The notes under the pieces are model-generated. The model did no database searches, was not told the DNA's origin, and saw nothing but the letters and a program-made list of their open reading frames with translations. Both the position numbers and the translations under genes were made by a program. This document shows, in pieces, positions 51,001-61,351 of a stretch of DNA of 64,000 bases (positions are counted from its first letter, which is position 1; every line of letters begins with the position of its first letter). Source of the DNA: Branchiostoma lanceolatum (lineage: Eukaryota; Chordata; Leptocardii; Amphioxiformes; Branchiostomatidae); contig NC_089732.1 of assembly GCF_035083965.1 (NCBI RefSeq), forward strand, positions 10,989,424-11,053,423. The letters run 5' to 3'.

Positions 51001-53455
51001 TAAGATAGGTGTTATGATAACCCCCTATTAGACAATAATCAGGATTTCAGAAAAACGATTTCTTGAAGACATATACAACTAGAGTTCCACGAACACATTA
51101 TCTTCGCCAAATAATCAAGGCTTATTATGGAAAGTGATGAATATTTACGTGCTTATCACCCCCTGCAAATTTGATCATGCACCATACCATTTGGACGTTA
51201 TGATTGGGCGAATGAGTCCAGTCTAGATAGGGTTAAAAATCATTTGGTGGTACAGGATTAGTATATGTGTAGAGTGTGCTGATATATGTTAACAACTGGT
51301 CATGAAAAAATGTGAGTATGTTGATATTATATGGGCCACAAAGGTTCGATATGGCAGTGTTGAAAGTTGAAAGTGATTATGAAATAGTACAGTCAATATG
51401 AATAGAATAAATCTGGCACGTTTTAGGTGTTTTTAGTCAGGCTTTCTATTTTGTCCCTATTTCGGTATGTCGCCAACCGTGCTGAACAAAAATGCTTAAA
51501 CTGAATGCGTCAAAAACCAGCAGGACCCACACCTCTGCTTGGAGAATAGTTTATTTATTTGACCTACATGTACGTTTATGCAAGGCTATCTGTTTACATG
51601 ACCTGACACTGTCCCATGTCCCATTGAAAGGCAGTGGGTTAAAAAACTTTCCTGACTAATTATGCAAATTAGCTCCTTATTTGCATAATTAGTCATTGAT
51701 AATGTAAAGCACCACCCGAGCTCTCTACATACCAAACATCACGACGATCTGTCGACCCCTTCTCAAGTTATTCATGTCCGAAGGTCAAAACAAAAACACC
51801 CACTGCAGTTCTTAACAAGCCGCTAGGGGGCCAAAATTTACAGAACTTACTTTCTGTGGCATGAACTATCTACCACACAAAAATCATGACCATAGCACTT
51901 TCAGAAAATATGCCCCTAAATTTTGAAGCTCTGCTGCAGTACCTTTGGTACCCGCTAGAAGGCCCATTATCAAACTTGACCTTCCTTTCTGTAAATCCTA
52001 CCCATCCACTAAATATCATACAGATCCATCAACAGCTTCTTGAGTTATGTTGTCCACAAGAAAATTCACATCCACACAAAGCCCGCTGCAGTACCGACGG
52101 AAAATACCAGGGGAACCATTTTTGAACTTGACCTCCGTTTCTACAACATCTACACACCTGCAAAAAATCATGAAGATCCATCAACGTTTCCGTCACTTTT
52201 TTTGCCTACATACAAACACAAAAAAATGCAAAGTCTGCTGCAGTACTATTGAAAAACGCAAGGTAAACCATTTTCGAACTTGACCTTCCTTTACACAACC
52301 ACTACACACCTACCAAAAATCATAAAGATTCATTGAAGTTTTCTTGAGTTATGCTCCTGACATACATTCAGACCCACCCAACAGATTTTTCAACCGAAAA
52401 CATAATCTTCTCCGAGTACAAGTACTCGGCGAAGATAATGAGTCCACTAAAGCTCTAAGTCGTATTGAGACGTAATGTTACCATACAGATCATCTTTTTT
52501 TCTGGGATTAGCTACATACACTAATTTTGATAAGTTATTCTACCATGAGAAACGATTGTAGTCATTGCAATGCTTACCAGAAGTACGGGAGCCCCGAACG
52601 CCATAGCGTACAGGACCGGCCACGGCACGGCCTCGCTCGGGCCGGCGAACGGTTTGGACAGGGCGAGGTCCTGGCAGATGAAGCCCTGCTGCACCACGGG
52701 GATGATCTCGGTAAAGTGCAAGAGATAGGCAAGAGTCACCAGCCCACCGAACAGGAACAACTGGCAAGAAAAAATGAAAAGCGTTACCACAGGGATGTCT
52801 CCAGGACTCGTAGGATACATGAAAGGATACATACGGAAAAAAATTCCCCACAAAAATCTGGACTGTCACAAAATTGATGAAATGTATTCTTGTAAGCTTA
52901 AAACGACAAATTTGATAACGGAAATCGACAAAATGGGCTCCCAAACAATGAGAAGGACGGAAAAAAATAAAGCCGGAGACAGCCCTGCGTTACCGACGCC
53001 CAACTCGATAGCCTCTTTTGCAGACCTTCTAGGTGCGGTCGGTGTTTTTTTTTTTTTTGGAAAGCGGCGATTTTCTACATGTGAAGGGCCAAGTTCTCTT
53101 CTGCCGGGAGATATCTAGGAGCTCGCATACGTAATCTTCGAGCAGATCTATCGGTGGCAAGAAAGTATCAAAAGGGCCAACCTGTTTGAGTGATTTCTCA
53201 GGTGTTTTTTTTTTTCATACGGGATGGTCCTTTTTCATACTGTCTTTCCACCGATAGATCAGCTTGGAGATTAGCCGATACGATCTCTCTAAATCTATAC
53301 CGATGAAGGTTCTACCAGTATATATGTACATTGTCTGTTAGCCAGTGTTCCATCCAACTAGCTTCTCATAAAGTTGGTAAGAAAGTGCAGGGAACACCCA
53401 CCTCTATGACACCTACCTCCAGCCAACACAGGCACGGCAGCGCGCTGTTCCCCAT
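48083..53455 (-). CDS. PLPPR, phospholipid phosphatase-related (catalytically divergent)
   Basis: Seven coding exons on the minus strand: 53455-53417, 52760-52578, 50913-50790, 50243-50027, 49573-49516, 49220-49044, 48301-48083. They total 1017 nt and encode 338 aa (human PLPPR1 is 325). Family text: QGF.CQD, VTG-like TGSLAPYFLSAC.PNYT, DDIC.G..., ARRSFPSLHATLSWYAA, SRVTEYRSHAVDVLGG and a C-terminal SMTEV, the same ending as human PLPPR1. Five or six hydrophobic spans are visible. Relative to true lipid phosphatases, motif 1 has lost its RP (AP here), motif 2 reads PSLH, and the motif 3 histidine position is Ser247 (SR-X5-S). These losses are diagnostic of PLPPR/PRG proteins, which in vertebrates promote filopodia and modulate LPA signalling in neurons without phosphatase activity. 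The first coding exon is only 13 codons, so the start is less certain than the rest. It is probably the single pre-duplication PLPPR. Confidence 0.9.
48342..48456. mobile_element. MITE, ACTCTCCAAGCAG family, intact copy
   Basis: TACTCTCCAAGCAGAGGTTGGG at the left and CCCAATCTCTGCTTGGAGAG at the right are inverted copies. The inside has AAAAACGCCTAAAAGATGTC. It lies in PLPPR intron 6. Confidence 0.75.
48559..48940. repeat. Minisatellite, unit about 41-47 bp, in PLPPR intron 6
   Basis: Eight to nine diverged copies of (A/T)TCTGTCCTTGGTGCTGAACG, CCA(T/C)C(C/A)ACACTTGT and (C/G)A(G/A)TAG are seen. Unit length varies, and one unit is shortened near 48660. Confidence 0.75.
49700..49960. mobile_element. 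GATA microsatellite and tRNA-like SINE fragment
   Basis: GATAGATGGATGGATAGATAGATAGATAGATGA lies at about 49740-49772. It is followed by a SINE-like segment with B box GTTCGATTCC (49879-49888) and the downstream text GGTGTAAAATGGGTACCTGACTTCGG. It lies in PLPPR intron 4. Confidence 0.4.
51098..52440. mobile_element. Inverted-repeat element with internal 150-bp tandem units
   Basis: CATTATCTTCGCC at 51098-51110 has its exact inverse GGCGAAGATAATG at 52428-52440. Between them, three or more units of about 150 bp share CTGCTGCAGTACC, AACTTGACCTTCCTTT and AAAATCAT(A/G)AAGATCCATCAA, plus CTTGAGTTATG in two or three of them. A MITE copy (about 51415-51550) lies inside. The element fills most of PLPPR intron 2. 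Confidence 0.5.
53150..53300. repeat. Inverted repeat around the Txx-rich loop in PLPPR intron 1
   Basis: GAGCAGATCTATCGGTGGCAAGAAAGTAT (broken by one gap) pairs with ATACTGTCTTTCCACCGATAGATCAGCTT. It is MITE-like, next to two T-homopolymer runs. Confidence 0.5.
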
Positions 53456-55878
53456 GGTCGCGGACGGCTTCTGTTCCGTGTACGTAGGCATGTCCCACAA
53501 GCTAAGACCGCCTCCTCACGATTTCTGTACCGGTAGCGGATAAAGTACAAAACCGCCTCCTCGTGATTTCTGTAGCGGTACTGGATCAAGGTACTAAACC
53601 GTCTCCTCTCTGTACCGCTACGGGATGAGCGCCGAGGCTAAGGCCGAAAGGGAAGAGATTCAGGGGGCTACTCAGGTATACTACAGAATGACGGCCCCAA
53701 AACTGGGATTTAAAACAATGGGATGGCTTTGAAAAAACACTGTCCGAAGACGTTGCCCGAAATAACCCTGCACGTCGTAGGCCAAGAGGGGCTAAAATCT
53801 AAGGTAAGGTCTGTATAAGTAACCACGGTCCATTTCGCACGTCTTCTTCTCTGCACGACGTCTGGTCGGGATGACAGTGGAATTGGAAAGCTTTCAACAG
53901 CAAATTACCACAGCCAGCAGTTAAATGTGCACGTAACAGCCATTTACACCGAGGGGATTAGCGCTAATATAAATATCTTACTACATCATTGGAGCATCAA
54001 TCCTTCCATTCTACACATATTCAACATTTTCTATATCTCTGTATATTCTCTGTGTGTGCCCTTTTAACTTTACTGTATGCACAGCGTATCAGCTATTTTG
54101 TTCCTTTTGGGGGCAAACACTGAGGTAGAAATGTGCACCGTCTTTCGATAGTGTCAACAGAATTGTGTTTTACATCTATTTGTGGGTGCGAAAGGAATCT
54201 GATGGAGCCATTTCCTTTGTAATTGTGGCGCAAATTGTAGTAAAAAGCTTTTTCATCTCGCTAACGAGTTCTGTCATCATTGGTAGAGACAGATGGGGAT
54301 TACGCATCCAGGGAGGACGCGGATTGGTTTGTGGGTTGACCTGTTGACTTGATGGTTAGAATTAGACAGCCCAGAAAAAGGTTCAAAGGGAGAAAGAGCG
54401 GATTCCACTTGCCACACTATGAAATAAAAAGGCTAAAAATCGGACAACGGTTGGTTTAAGAGTATGGAGAATGAACCTAGTAGCTAGCTAAAAAAGAAAT
54501 ACTTGCGATCGAATGCAAAGTACTTTCTTCATCTTTCTCGATGTCATCTCGAAAACACTCAGACGCTTGCACCACTTTATAGCATCATAAGTTACCTTTA
54601 TATCATTTAGTCGCTCTTATATGTTATGAACTCTTTGACTATTTCACACAATGAAATTACAAGAATCGAGAGCAGTTGGCTGGGAACAGTCTCCAGGCGC
54701 AAATTGACTCCGGCCGAAACAAACATCGTAATCCCGCCCATACAGTCTCAAAACAATCTCTACTATTCCCCACTGTTTACGCCTCGCTGACGTGCACAGG
54801 AGAATGTCTACGGCTTTGTCAAATTCTGTGACGCACTACTTTGGACCCGAACTAATATTGATCGCGGAGAAATACTGTGTTATGCTACCTTTACCCACGG
54901 AACACGGACGTATTACATAACAGAACTGTCTGAAGCCCGTCGTGCAAACTACTTGCCTCTCCAGCAAAGAGAACAGCGTGCTTAGTGTATGGGGAATCCC
55001 TTTTCAGCAGACTGAGTACACAGTTGTTTTAGTGTACAAACAAAGTAACTAGCTTTTTCAACAAAAATTTGGTGACCAGAGTCCATGCTCTGAGATGGAC
55101 TAACTCAGGTACAAAGGAAATCCGATCTCAGGTATGAATTTTGGAGATAATTCTTGATCTCATGTGTTTTTTTTATTACTGTGTGTCCTTTTTATCAACG
55201 TTATCGCTGCATTGTTAAAACCGAATACCATCAAGACTGGTGTGTATAAGTACCCATGCACGTACACTCAACAGTTAACTAACGTTACCGATCTGAACGC
55301 TATGTTTGACTTCGTTTCCACGAAACCAAAATGTTACATGTTTTCCTCCACCTCCGTTTCCTTTCTGCATATTAGTTGTTTGTGCATTGAAATACTAGTA
55401 GCTATACCATTGTGATATACAATTTGGACATAATTTGTAGCACTCACAGAGACCTGCATTCCTGTCTCGCTCTCCAATACATGACACAGTACTACATGTA
55501 ACATACAAATATTTCAATCGTTAGCTGTTGATGCCATCAACTTCGACAGAATTTCTGACTTTGCAGTCTTTAAAAAGAAAGGCTTAGTCTATAACACAAT
55601 AGTAATACTTTTTGTAACCTTGTCGGACATTGGACTCTTGTCGGACATTGGACCCCGACCGTTACCGTACTACTATAGTCAGGTTAAGGTCCGGACTTGG
55701 ACCTGATCCTTTTGACCTGAACCGGGCGGCCTGTATCGGAATTTTCTGCACCAGCATCCACTCACCCCTAGTATATACATGTATTGTTTAATGTCCTTGA
55801 AATTACAGCGAGGATTTCCTAGGTCATTTACCACCACTCGGTCATTTTCAGCCGAACGTGTCCGACAGCAGAACAAAC
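53456..55878. other. Divergent intergenic region, PLPPR to PAN gene
   Basis: Probable promoter DNA of both neighbours. Just upstream of the PLPPR start (53500-53620), CGCCTCCTC(A/G)(C/T)GATTTCTGTA is repeated about every 50 bp two or three times. No coding region was recognised. The PAN gene start at 55879 is preceded by AACAAACATGGCGG. Confidence 0.4.
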
Positions 55879-57354
55879 ATGGCGGCCATTCTGACCTTCA
55901 TCGTCACCGCCTGTCTGATCTCTCAATACAATACTGCAGGTAAAAACGTCTGTACCGTGGCAGACAGGTACAAAGTGCGACACACCGACTTTTGCTGTGT
56001 GTCGCGCAGCTTTCAAGTCCGTGTGTCGCGCAGCAAAAGTCGATGTGTCCACAGCAAAAGTCGGCGTGTCGCGCTTTGTACCTGTCGGCTATAGTACTTC
56101 TGACATATATTTTATATAAAGAATAGCTACAAACATTTATACGTTAGTAAAATAAGATGTATGGTGTAGGCAGCTTTGGAGCATTACAACTGATTTGGTG
56201 CTTTATTCAGTTTTCGTATTGTCGTATTCAAATAATTTCATTACTTACATGCACTTCGCAAATGAAATAGCACCCTAAGAAGTAATCAGATGTTTTATGG
56301 TATTACGTGTAAGGAAAATGGAGAAATCAAGTTGTTGTGCTGCTGCACTATTTTACAAATCATTTCTCATAGGAAAATGCATGAGTACATTTTGTGTTAC
56401 ATCTATTCGTTAATTGGCGCGATGTTCATGTCCTTGGTGCTGAACACGGTGATATATTTACAATGGGGAACAACATTTTGGCTTTTATCAATGTTTCTTG
56501 ACTCACACGTTTCCATATATGTTCCCATAGCTTCCAACAATCCCGTGGGTTACTTTAGCAGGCAGCAGGACACATTCTTGATGAACAGCACAACTCTGGA
56601 GTTTATCAATACCGGCTTAATTAGATGTGCTATGCTATGCGTCCAGGTATGTCTCAGTCTGTCTTACAGATTGTATGAGGTTGTATCCAATTATTCCCTG
56701 GCCTGAATCCTTCTCCTTTTCTGAATTTAGTTTATGACAATGTTTATTAATATACTTTGAGTTTCTAAGGCTGTATGATTTGGTTTTCCTAAGTCATAGA
56801 TATATGCATTGTTTAAGTTGCCACGGCAGGCAGATATCTTGGTTGTATAAAAAGAAATTTGATAACAAATGATTACCTTGTGCCTCTGGACTTAGGGAGG
56901 CCCATACACAATTTCAGTATAAAATACCTATATTGGAGTTCACATAAGGTGTACTTACATTTCTACTACAAAGACAAAACTTCATACAGTAATACAAAAT
57001 AACATGTTTTAAAACGCATAAAATCCATTTTTTACCATCTTTACGAATACGCACTCTATGACCTGAATAAATGTGCAAAAATGTTCAAATATTCGTGCCC
57101 CACTCCCGGATCCACATTGAACAAAGAAACTATAATTTCCGGCCTTGCAACCCCAAACTAAAGAGAGATTTATGTCTACTAAACATGCCACATCTGTTAC
57201 CGGGAGTAGCATGGGCCTGCCTTTGGCGACCAGGAGTGCAAGTCTTTCAACTACCAACGAGACACTGAGCATTGCTGGTTGAACAACCAAACTGCTGATG
57301 ACGCACCTTCAGATTTGGTTCCCATGATGGGTAGGGACTACTACCAGAAAGAAG
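55879..57354 (+). CDS. Secreted PAN/apple-type domain protein, N-terminal part
   Basis: Three exons joined in phase: 55879-55939 (ATG, 20 codons plus one base), 56531-56646 and 57210-57354, at which an AAG|GTCAGT donor follows. Exon 1 is a signal peptide (MAAILTFIVTACLISQ). The next part has RCAMLCVQ, then ECKSFNYQRDTEHCWLNN, i.e. C-X3-C-X10-C-X10-C with the CKSFNY signature of PAN/apple domains, followed by an acidic linker DDAPSDL. I found no following exon before the metallothionein gene, so the model is partial; reading through the donor instead would end at a TAG at 57390-57392. PAN modules bind proteins or carbohydrates in extracellular proteins. The acceptor of exon 3 is pyrimidine-poor, but the codon before it is TAG, so a junction there is needed. 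Confidence 0.5.
55958..56092. repeat. Hairpin repeat in PAN gene intron 1
   Basis: GACAGGTACAAAGTGCGACA and CACCGACTTTTGCTGTG pair with CACAGCAAAAGTCGGCGTG and TCGCGCTTTGTACCTGTC, about 38 of 40 bases. The loop carries two more GTGTCGCGCAGC copies. It begins only 19 bp after the exon 1 donor. Confidence 0.8.
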
Positions 57355-60200
57355 GTCAGTACTTCTGTATTGTGCGGATATATAAGATTTAGATAAGACA
57401 TCATCAGCTCAATGTTTTATATATTTTAGGGAATGATTGAAAAAATAGAGATAAGAGTCATTGCATGAGAAAACCAGCCATAACCAAGCAGAGGTCGGAA
57501 GATGGGGGTGGGCCAAATCGGCTCATACTTTGTTTGTGTGATATGTATGTGGAATTATGAGCGGCCATATAGTTAGAATCCTTCAGGTAACAGAGTTCTA
57601 TGACCCGCTCAGAAATCCCTAAAAAATCGAACAATTTGTGGTTAATTAAGAATTTATGAAATTGCGATGGCTGCCCTGATAATCTTAATAAAGATATGGA
57701 CATAAGTTTTCTACATTTCCATATTCCCATTTGCGGAGAGGAGACTCGGGAGCTATAAATATAGATTTGGATACCATGCTAGCAATGAGCTGCAATACGA
57801 AGAACTATATAACTTCATGCTCTACCAAATCTGTTGCAGCGGGTTCCACCTAGCCACAGCCGAGACTACCGCGGCCCCCTCTTTGGTAGGCATGGTGGAC
57901 ATCCGTGAGGCGCAAGGGACATTCGGGGGGCGTCAGCTAGATACCTGTACCATTCTACGTCGATGAAGTGTAGATTTTTTAGTGTTAAATGCGTCAGCAT
58001 CACAATGTAACTATGTAATTGTATTTTACACAAATGTGCTGTCCATGGCGTCAACAGACAGATCGCATACTGTGGAAATAATTGTGGTGGAATAGAATAT
58101 GTGTGTATGATATGCGTATGACACGGTATGTAAATATCTATTAATGTAGACATGTTCTGTATCAGATATCAGTTGATATAAGGTAGATCTATATTTGTGA
58201 TATGTCATATATGTTTTCTGATCGTGCATGTCTATGTTTACGCATTGAATCGGCCAGAGGTCACTATGGGGAAGGAAAAGGAAATGTATGTCCTATCAAG
58301 CTACCCATCAACTTGTTAAACCCTTGTTTATCATCTCATCAGTCCACTTTTGGTATGCACCATACTTTAGTTTTGGTTTATCATCTGTATTACTTTAATT
58401 GGATTTCTTTCAGTTCAGTTATGATATTTATGCAGTGTTATACCACCAAGCCTGACTCAAAGCATGCTATATCAACCCTTATTTGTTATCCCAGTTCCCT
58501 TCTGTTATGCACCACACTTAAATTTTATCACCTATATCATTTTAACTGGGTTTTCTTTTCTTTTTAGTTCAGTTCAGTTCAGATATCTAGCCTGACCCAA
58601 ATCATGCTACCCATCAACTTGTGCAAGCCGTATTTGTTATCACAGGTCACCGTAAATAGATTCCACAACACATACTCCTTCTTGCACCCCTGAATTTTTT
58701 CCTACACCACAAAAGCTTTATGCTTTTCATTCCCATCAAAAAATGACTTCATATTGGGTAGCTTTTACGTTATGTTCCTAGGATTCTATGACCATCTTGC
58801 AAATGTGCACACTCAACAAAATGAACAAAACTGATGATGTAACAACAAAGAAGCTTTATTTACAAAGTCTAAAAGTACATCTGAGTCAAACTCTTCCATA
58901 TTTCATACCCATCAAGGCCTCAATTCACTGTAGTCCTCTTCAACTTTTGAAACAGGTGTACTTCCCTTATTCCTGTATAAATATTCAGCTTTACATTTGA
59001 GTATTCTAGAATTCATCTGAATAACATTTTTACACCAATTTCTCATTAGCAAAGAAGTAATATATCTAAAAGAACCGAATTAATATTTCTGATAGGACTG
59101 AAAAAAATCCTTGACTAAACAATGCATGCTGTGCCATCACTTGAGACATTTATCCTTTACAATGTGACCTATTACATAAGACAAGATTATTGGAGAGCTA
59201 AGCTATTAACATGCCAGCTAGGTATTGGAATGCACGCGGCGTTGTTGATGTTTATTCTAGTCAGTCTGCCGCAATCTCCTATGGAAACAACAAACAATCA
59301 TTAGTAGAAGTCTTCAGTCAGAAATCCTTCAAGTTTTGTTTAACCTTCATCACATTGAATTACTTACCATCAGCAGTGCGCTGATCGTTAACTGTTAACA
59401 CACCATACAGGATGAAATGGACCTTCATGGTATTATCTGGACTAGGGCTGGGTACCGGTATGAAACAGTCAAGTTCAGGTCTGGTCCAGGTCCAGACCTG
59501 ATCCTGTCTAGTAGTACAATATCTTTTTGGATCAAAACTACTTGTCTCATTGGCTGAAGATTCATCCTTTACCTGTTAGTAAATAAGACACGCAGCTAAA
59601 TAGACCAATTTGGACGACACAAACTGACATCATGGGGATCTTATACACAAATTGTCATTGCGCACGTCTGCTTAAGAATGGAAAACGTTCAAACAACATT
59701 CCCCAAACCCAGACCAGTGTCACTGAGCCCGCGTCTCCTGGGTATTCGCTTCCTGCGGGCAGTCTGATACCTGCACACATGCCTTCAAACGTTTCCGCAT
59801 ATTGCTATACAATGTTGATGGCTAGTCCCCTTCCTCACTTGCATAAAATGCAGAGATAAATGGCTTTCTTTGTACTTATCTGTCGTAAATCAGACTGTAA
59901 TCGAACGCCTGCCTCCTCCAGGTTGGGGAACGTTGTTCGAACGTCTTAATCCCCCCCCCCCAAAAAAAACGAAATCAATTTGTGTCATTCAAATTGGTCT
60001 ATTACCATCTGGCTGGTATTGTTAATTTTCATAGTCAGTCCAAAAAAAACGGTCTCTATTTTTTCAAAAACATTTTTTAAAAGAAATACCAGTTCTGTAA
60101 CCCAACCCACCTCTAGTCTGGATAGAACTTGCAACTCAGCCTTTGATTACACAAAAGGCGTTTTCAACATAAATCTATTCACCTGTGGTACTGCTTCCCT
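57355..60200. other. Region between the PAN exons and the metallothionein gene
   Basis: It contains dispersed repeat copy 2 (57826-57960) and, at 58290-58640, two diverged direct copies of a unit of about 180 bp (CTACCCATCAACTTGT, TTATCA.CT, ATGCACCA.ACTT, TTTAATTGG). No exon was supported. Confidence 0.45.
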
Positions 60201-61184
60201 TCACTTGCAGCCATCACAGATACAGTTACAGCTGCTGCAGCCAGGCTTGCAACTGTCACACGACTCACAGCCTGAAACAGGAACACAACGTTCACTTAAC
60301 CAACAGGAAAGGATACATGTATATTCCTATATTGTAGCCTGGTCATCCTTGCTCAAGACAGAGTGACTATATCGTAATGTGAACAATAGATTAAAGATAA
60401 AAAGTCATTTCTACCAGACACAAATTGGGATTGCACATATGGAAAAACATATGGAGATTAGCCCTTGATATGATATTTTTAACTTACACTTGCAGCAGTC
60501 ACAGCTTACACACGCCTCCAGTTTGCAGGAGGTGGAGCATCCCTTACAAGCAGAACAGCCTGCATGAAATACAAATTCAAGTGTTAGAGAGGGCCAAACA
60601 TTCTAACATACATAATAAAGCCATTCAAATACAATGGTCAAGGTTGTACATGTACAGAATAACTACGTAACAGCTTTTTCAAGAAGTGGGACTGAGTCGC
60701 CACGGCTATATGGGACTCACTACTTTATACCCAAACAACCGTTCACGGATAAATACTGTGTTCTGCAACCACAATTAGGACACAGACGGTAGATGGTTAA
60801 CTACACACGCATGGAACATTCCACAGATAGATTCGTAGAATTCCCTGAATATTTGCCACATACCACATACTATACTATTTGGCGCATTCCTGACCACAAC
60901 AGACTAGCCTAGTCACCAGCCTCTATGGGTCGGTATCGGTGTATTTTACTGGGCCCATATTAACCCGTTTCTGTCAGCCTGTCTCCTTAGTTGGCATAAA
61001 GAGCCCGTTCGTAAATCCACTCCTAGCCTGAGCGGGCTGATCTGTTTGGGCGGGCGGGTACCACACCCAGCGCCGCAGAGATACCGAGAGCTCCCGATGG
61101 CATGGTTTCTAGGCTACACCACACCGTTCATCGCGACTACGACAAAAATGTGACAAATACGTGAAACTTACAGGGCTTCGGCAT
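60201..61184 (-). CDS. Metallothionein
   Basis: Three exons on the minus strand: 61184-61172, 60559-60488 and 60271-60201 (stop TGA), giving 51 aa with 18 Cys (35%). Both introns split a Cys codon after T (phase 1), as in vertebrate metallothionein genes, and both donors are GTAAGT. Exon 1 gives MPKP, exon 2 CCSACKGCSTSCKLEACVSC and DCCK, exon 3 CCESCDSCKPGCSSCNCICD and GCK. C-X-C, CC and C-X2-C patterns fill the protein, and no aromatic residue is present. Metallothioneins bind Zn, Cd or Cu through thiolate clusters in the cytosol. The three-exon plan matches the vertebrate layout, though the Cys pattern is its own. Four metal-response elements lie upstream. Confidence 0.88.
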
Positions 61185-61292
61185 CTTGTCAGTCTTTCCT
61201 CGTAGAGTTGGGGAAGTCACGAACACAAAGTGCGATGTGGATTGGCAGGAAGATGACGACGCATCCCGTGCTCCATGCTTTATGCTGTTAAA

Positions 61293-61351
61293 TGCACACG
61301 GTCTGCACACGTTGTGTGCACTGACAGTTGCAAAACAACTACCTTGCACAC
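61293..61351 (-). promoter_or_regulatory. Cluster of metal-response elements upstream of metallothionein
   Basis: The MRE core TGCRCNC occurs as TGCACAC at 61293-61299 (followed by GG, the fullest match), 61304-61310 and 61345-61351, and on the other strand at 61314-61320. They lie 109-167 bp upstream of the ATG. Such clusters bind MTF-1 and give zinc or cadmium induction. A CATAAAG at about 61278 may be the TATA-like element. Confidence 0.75.

Noticed and set aside
56290-56706. 138-codon frame running through PAN exon 2
   Set aside because: Only the part after the acceptor at 56531 looks like protein; upstream is intron that happens to be open.
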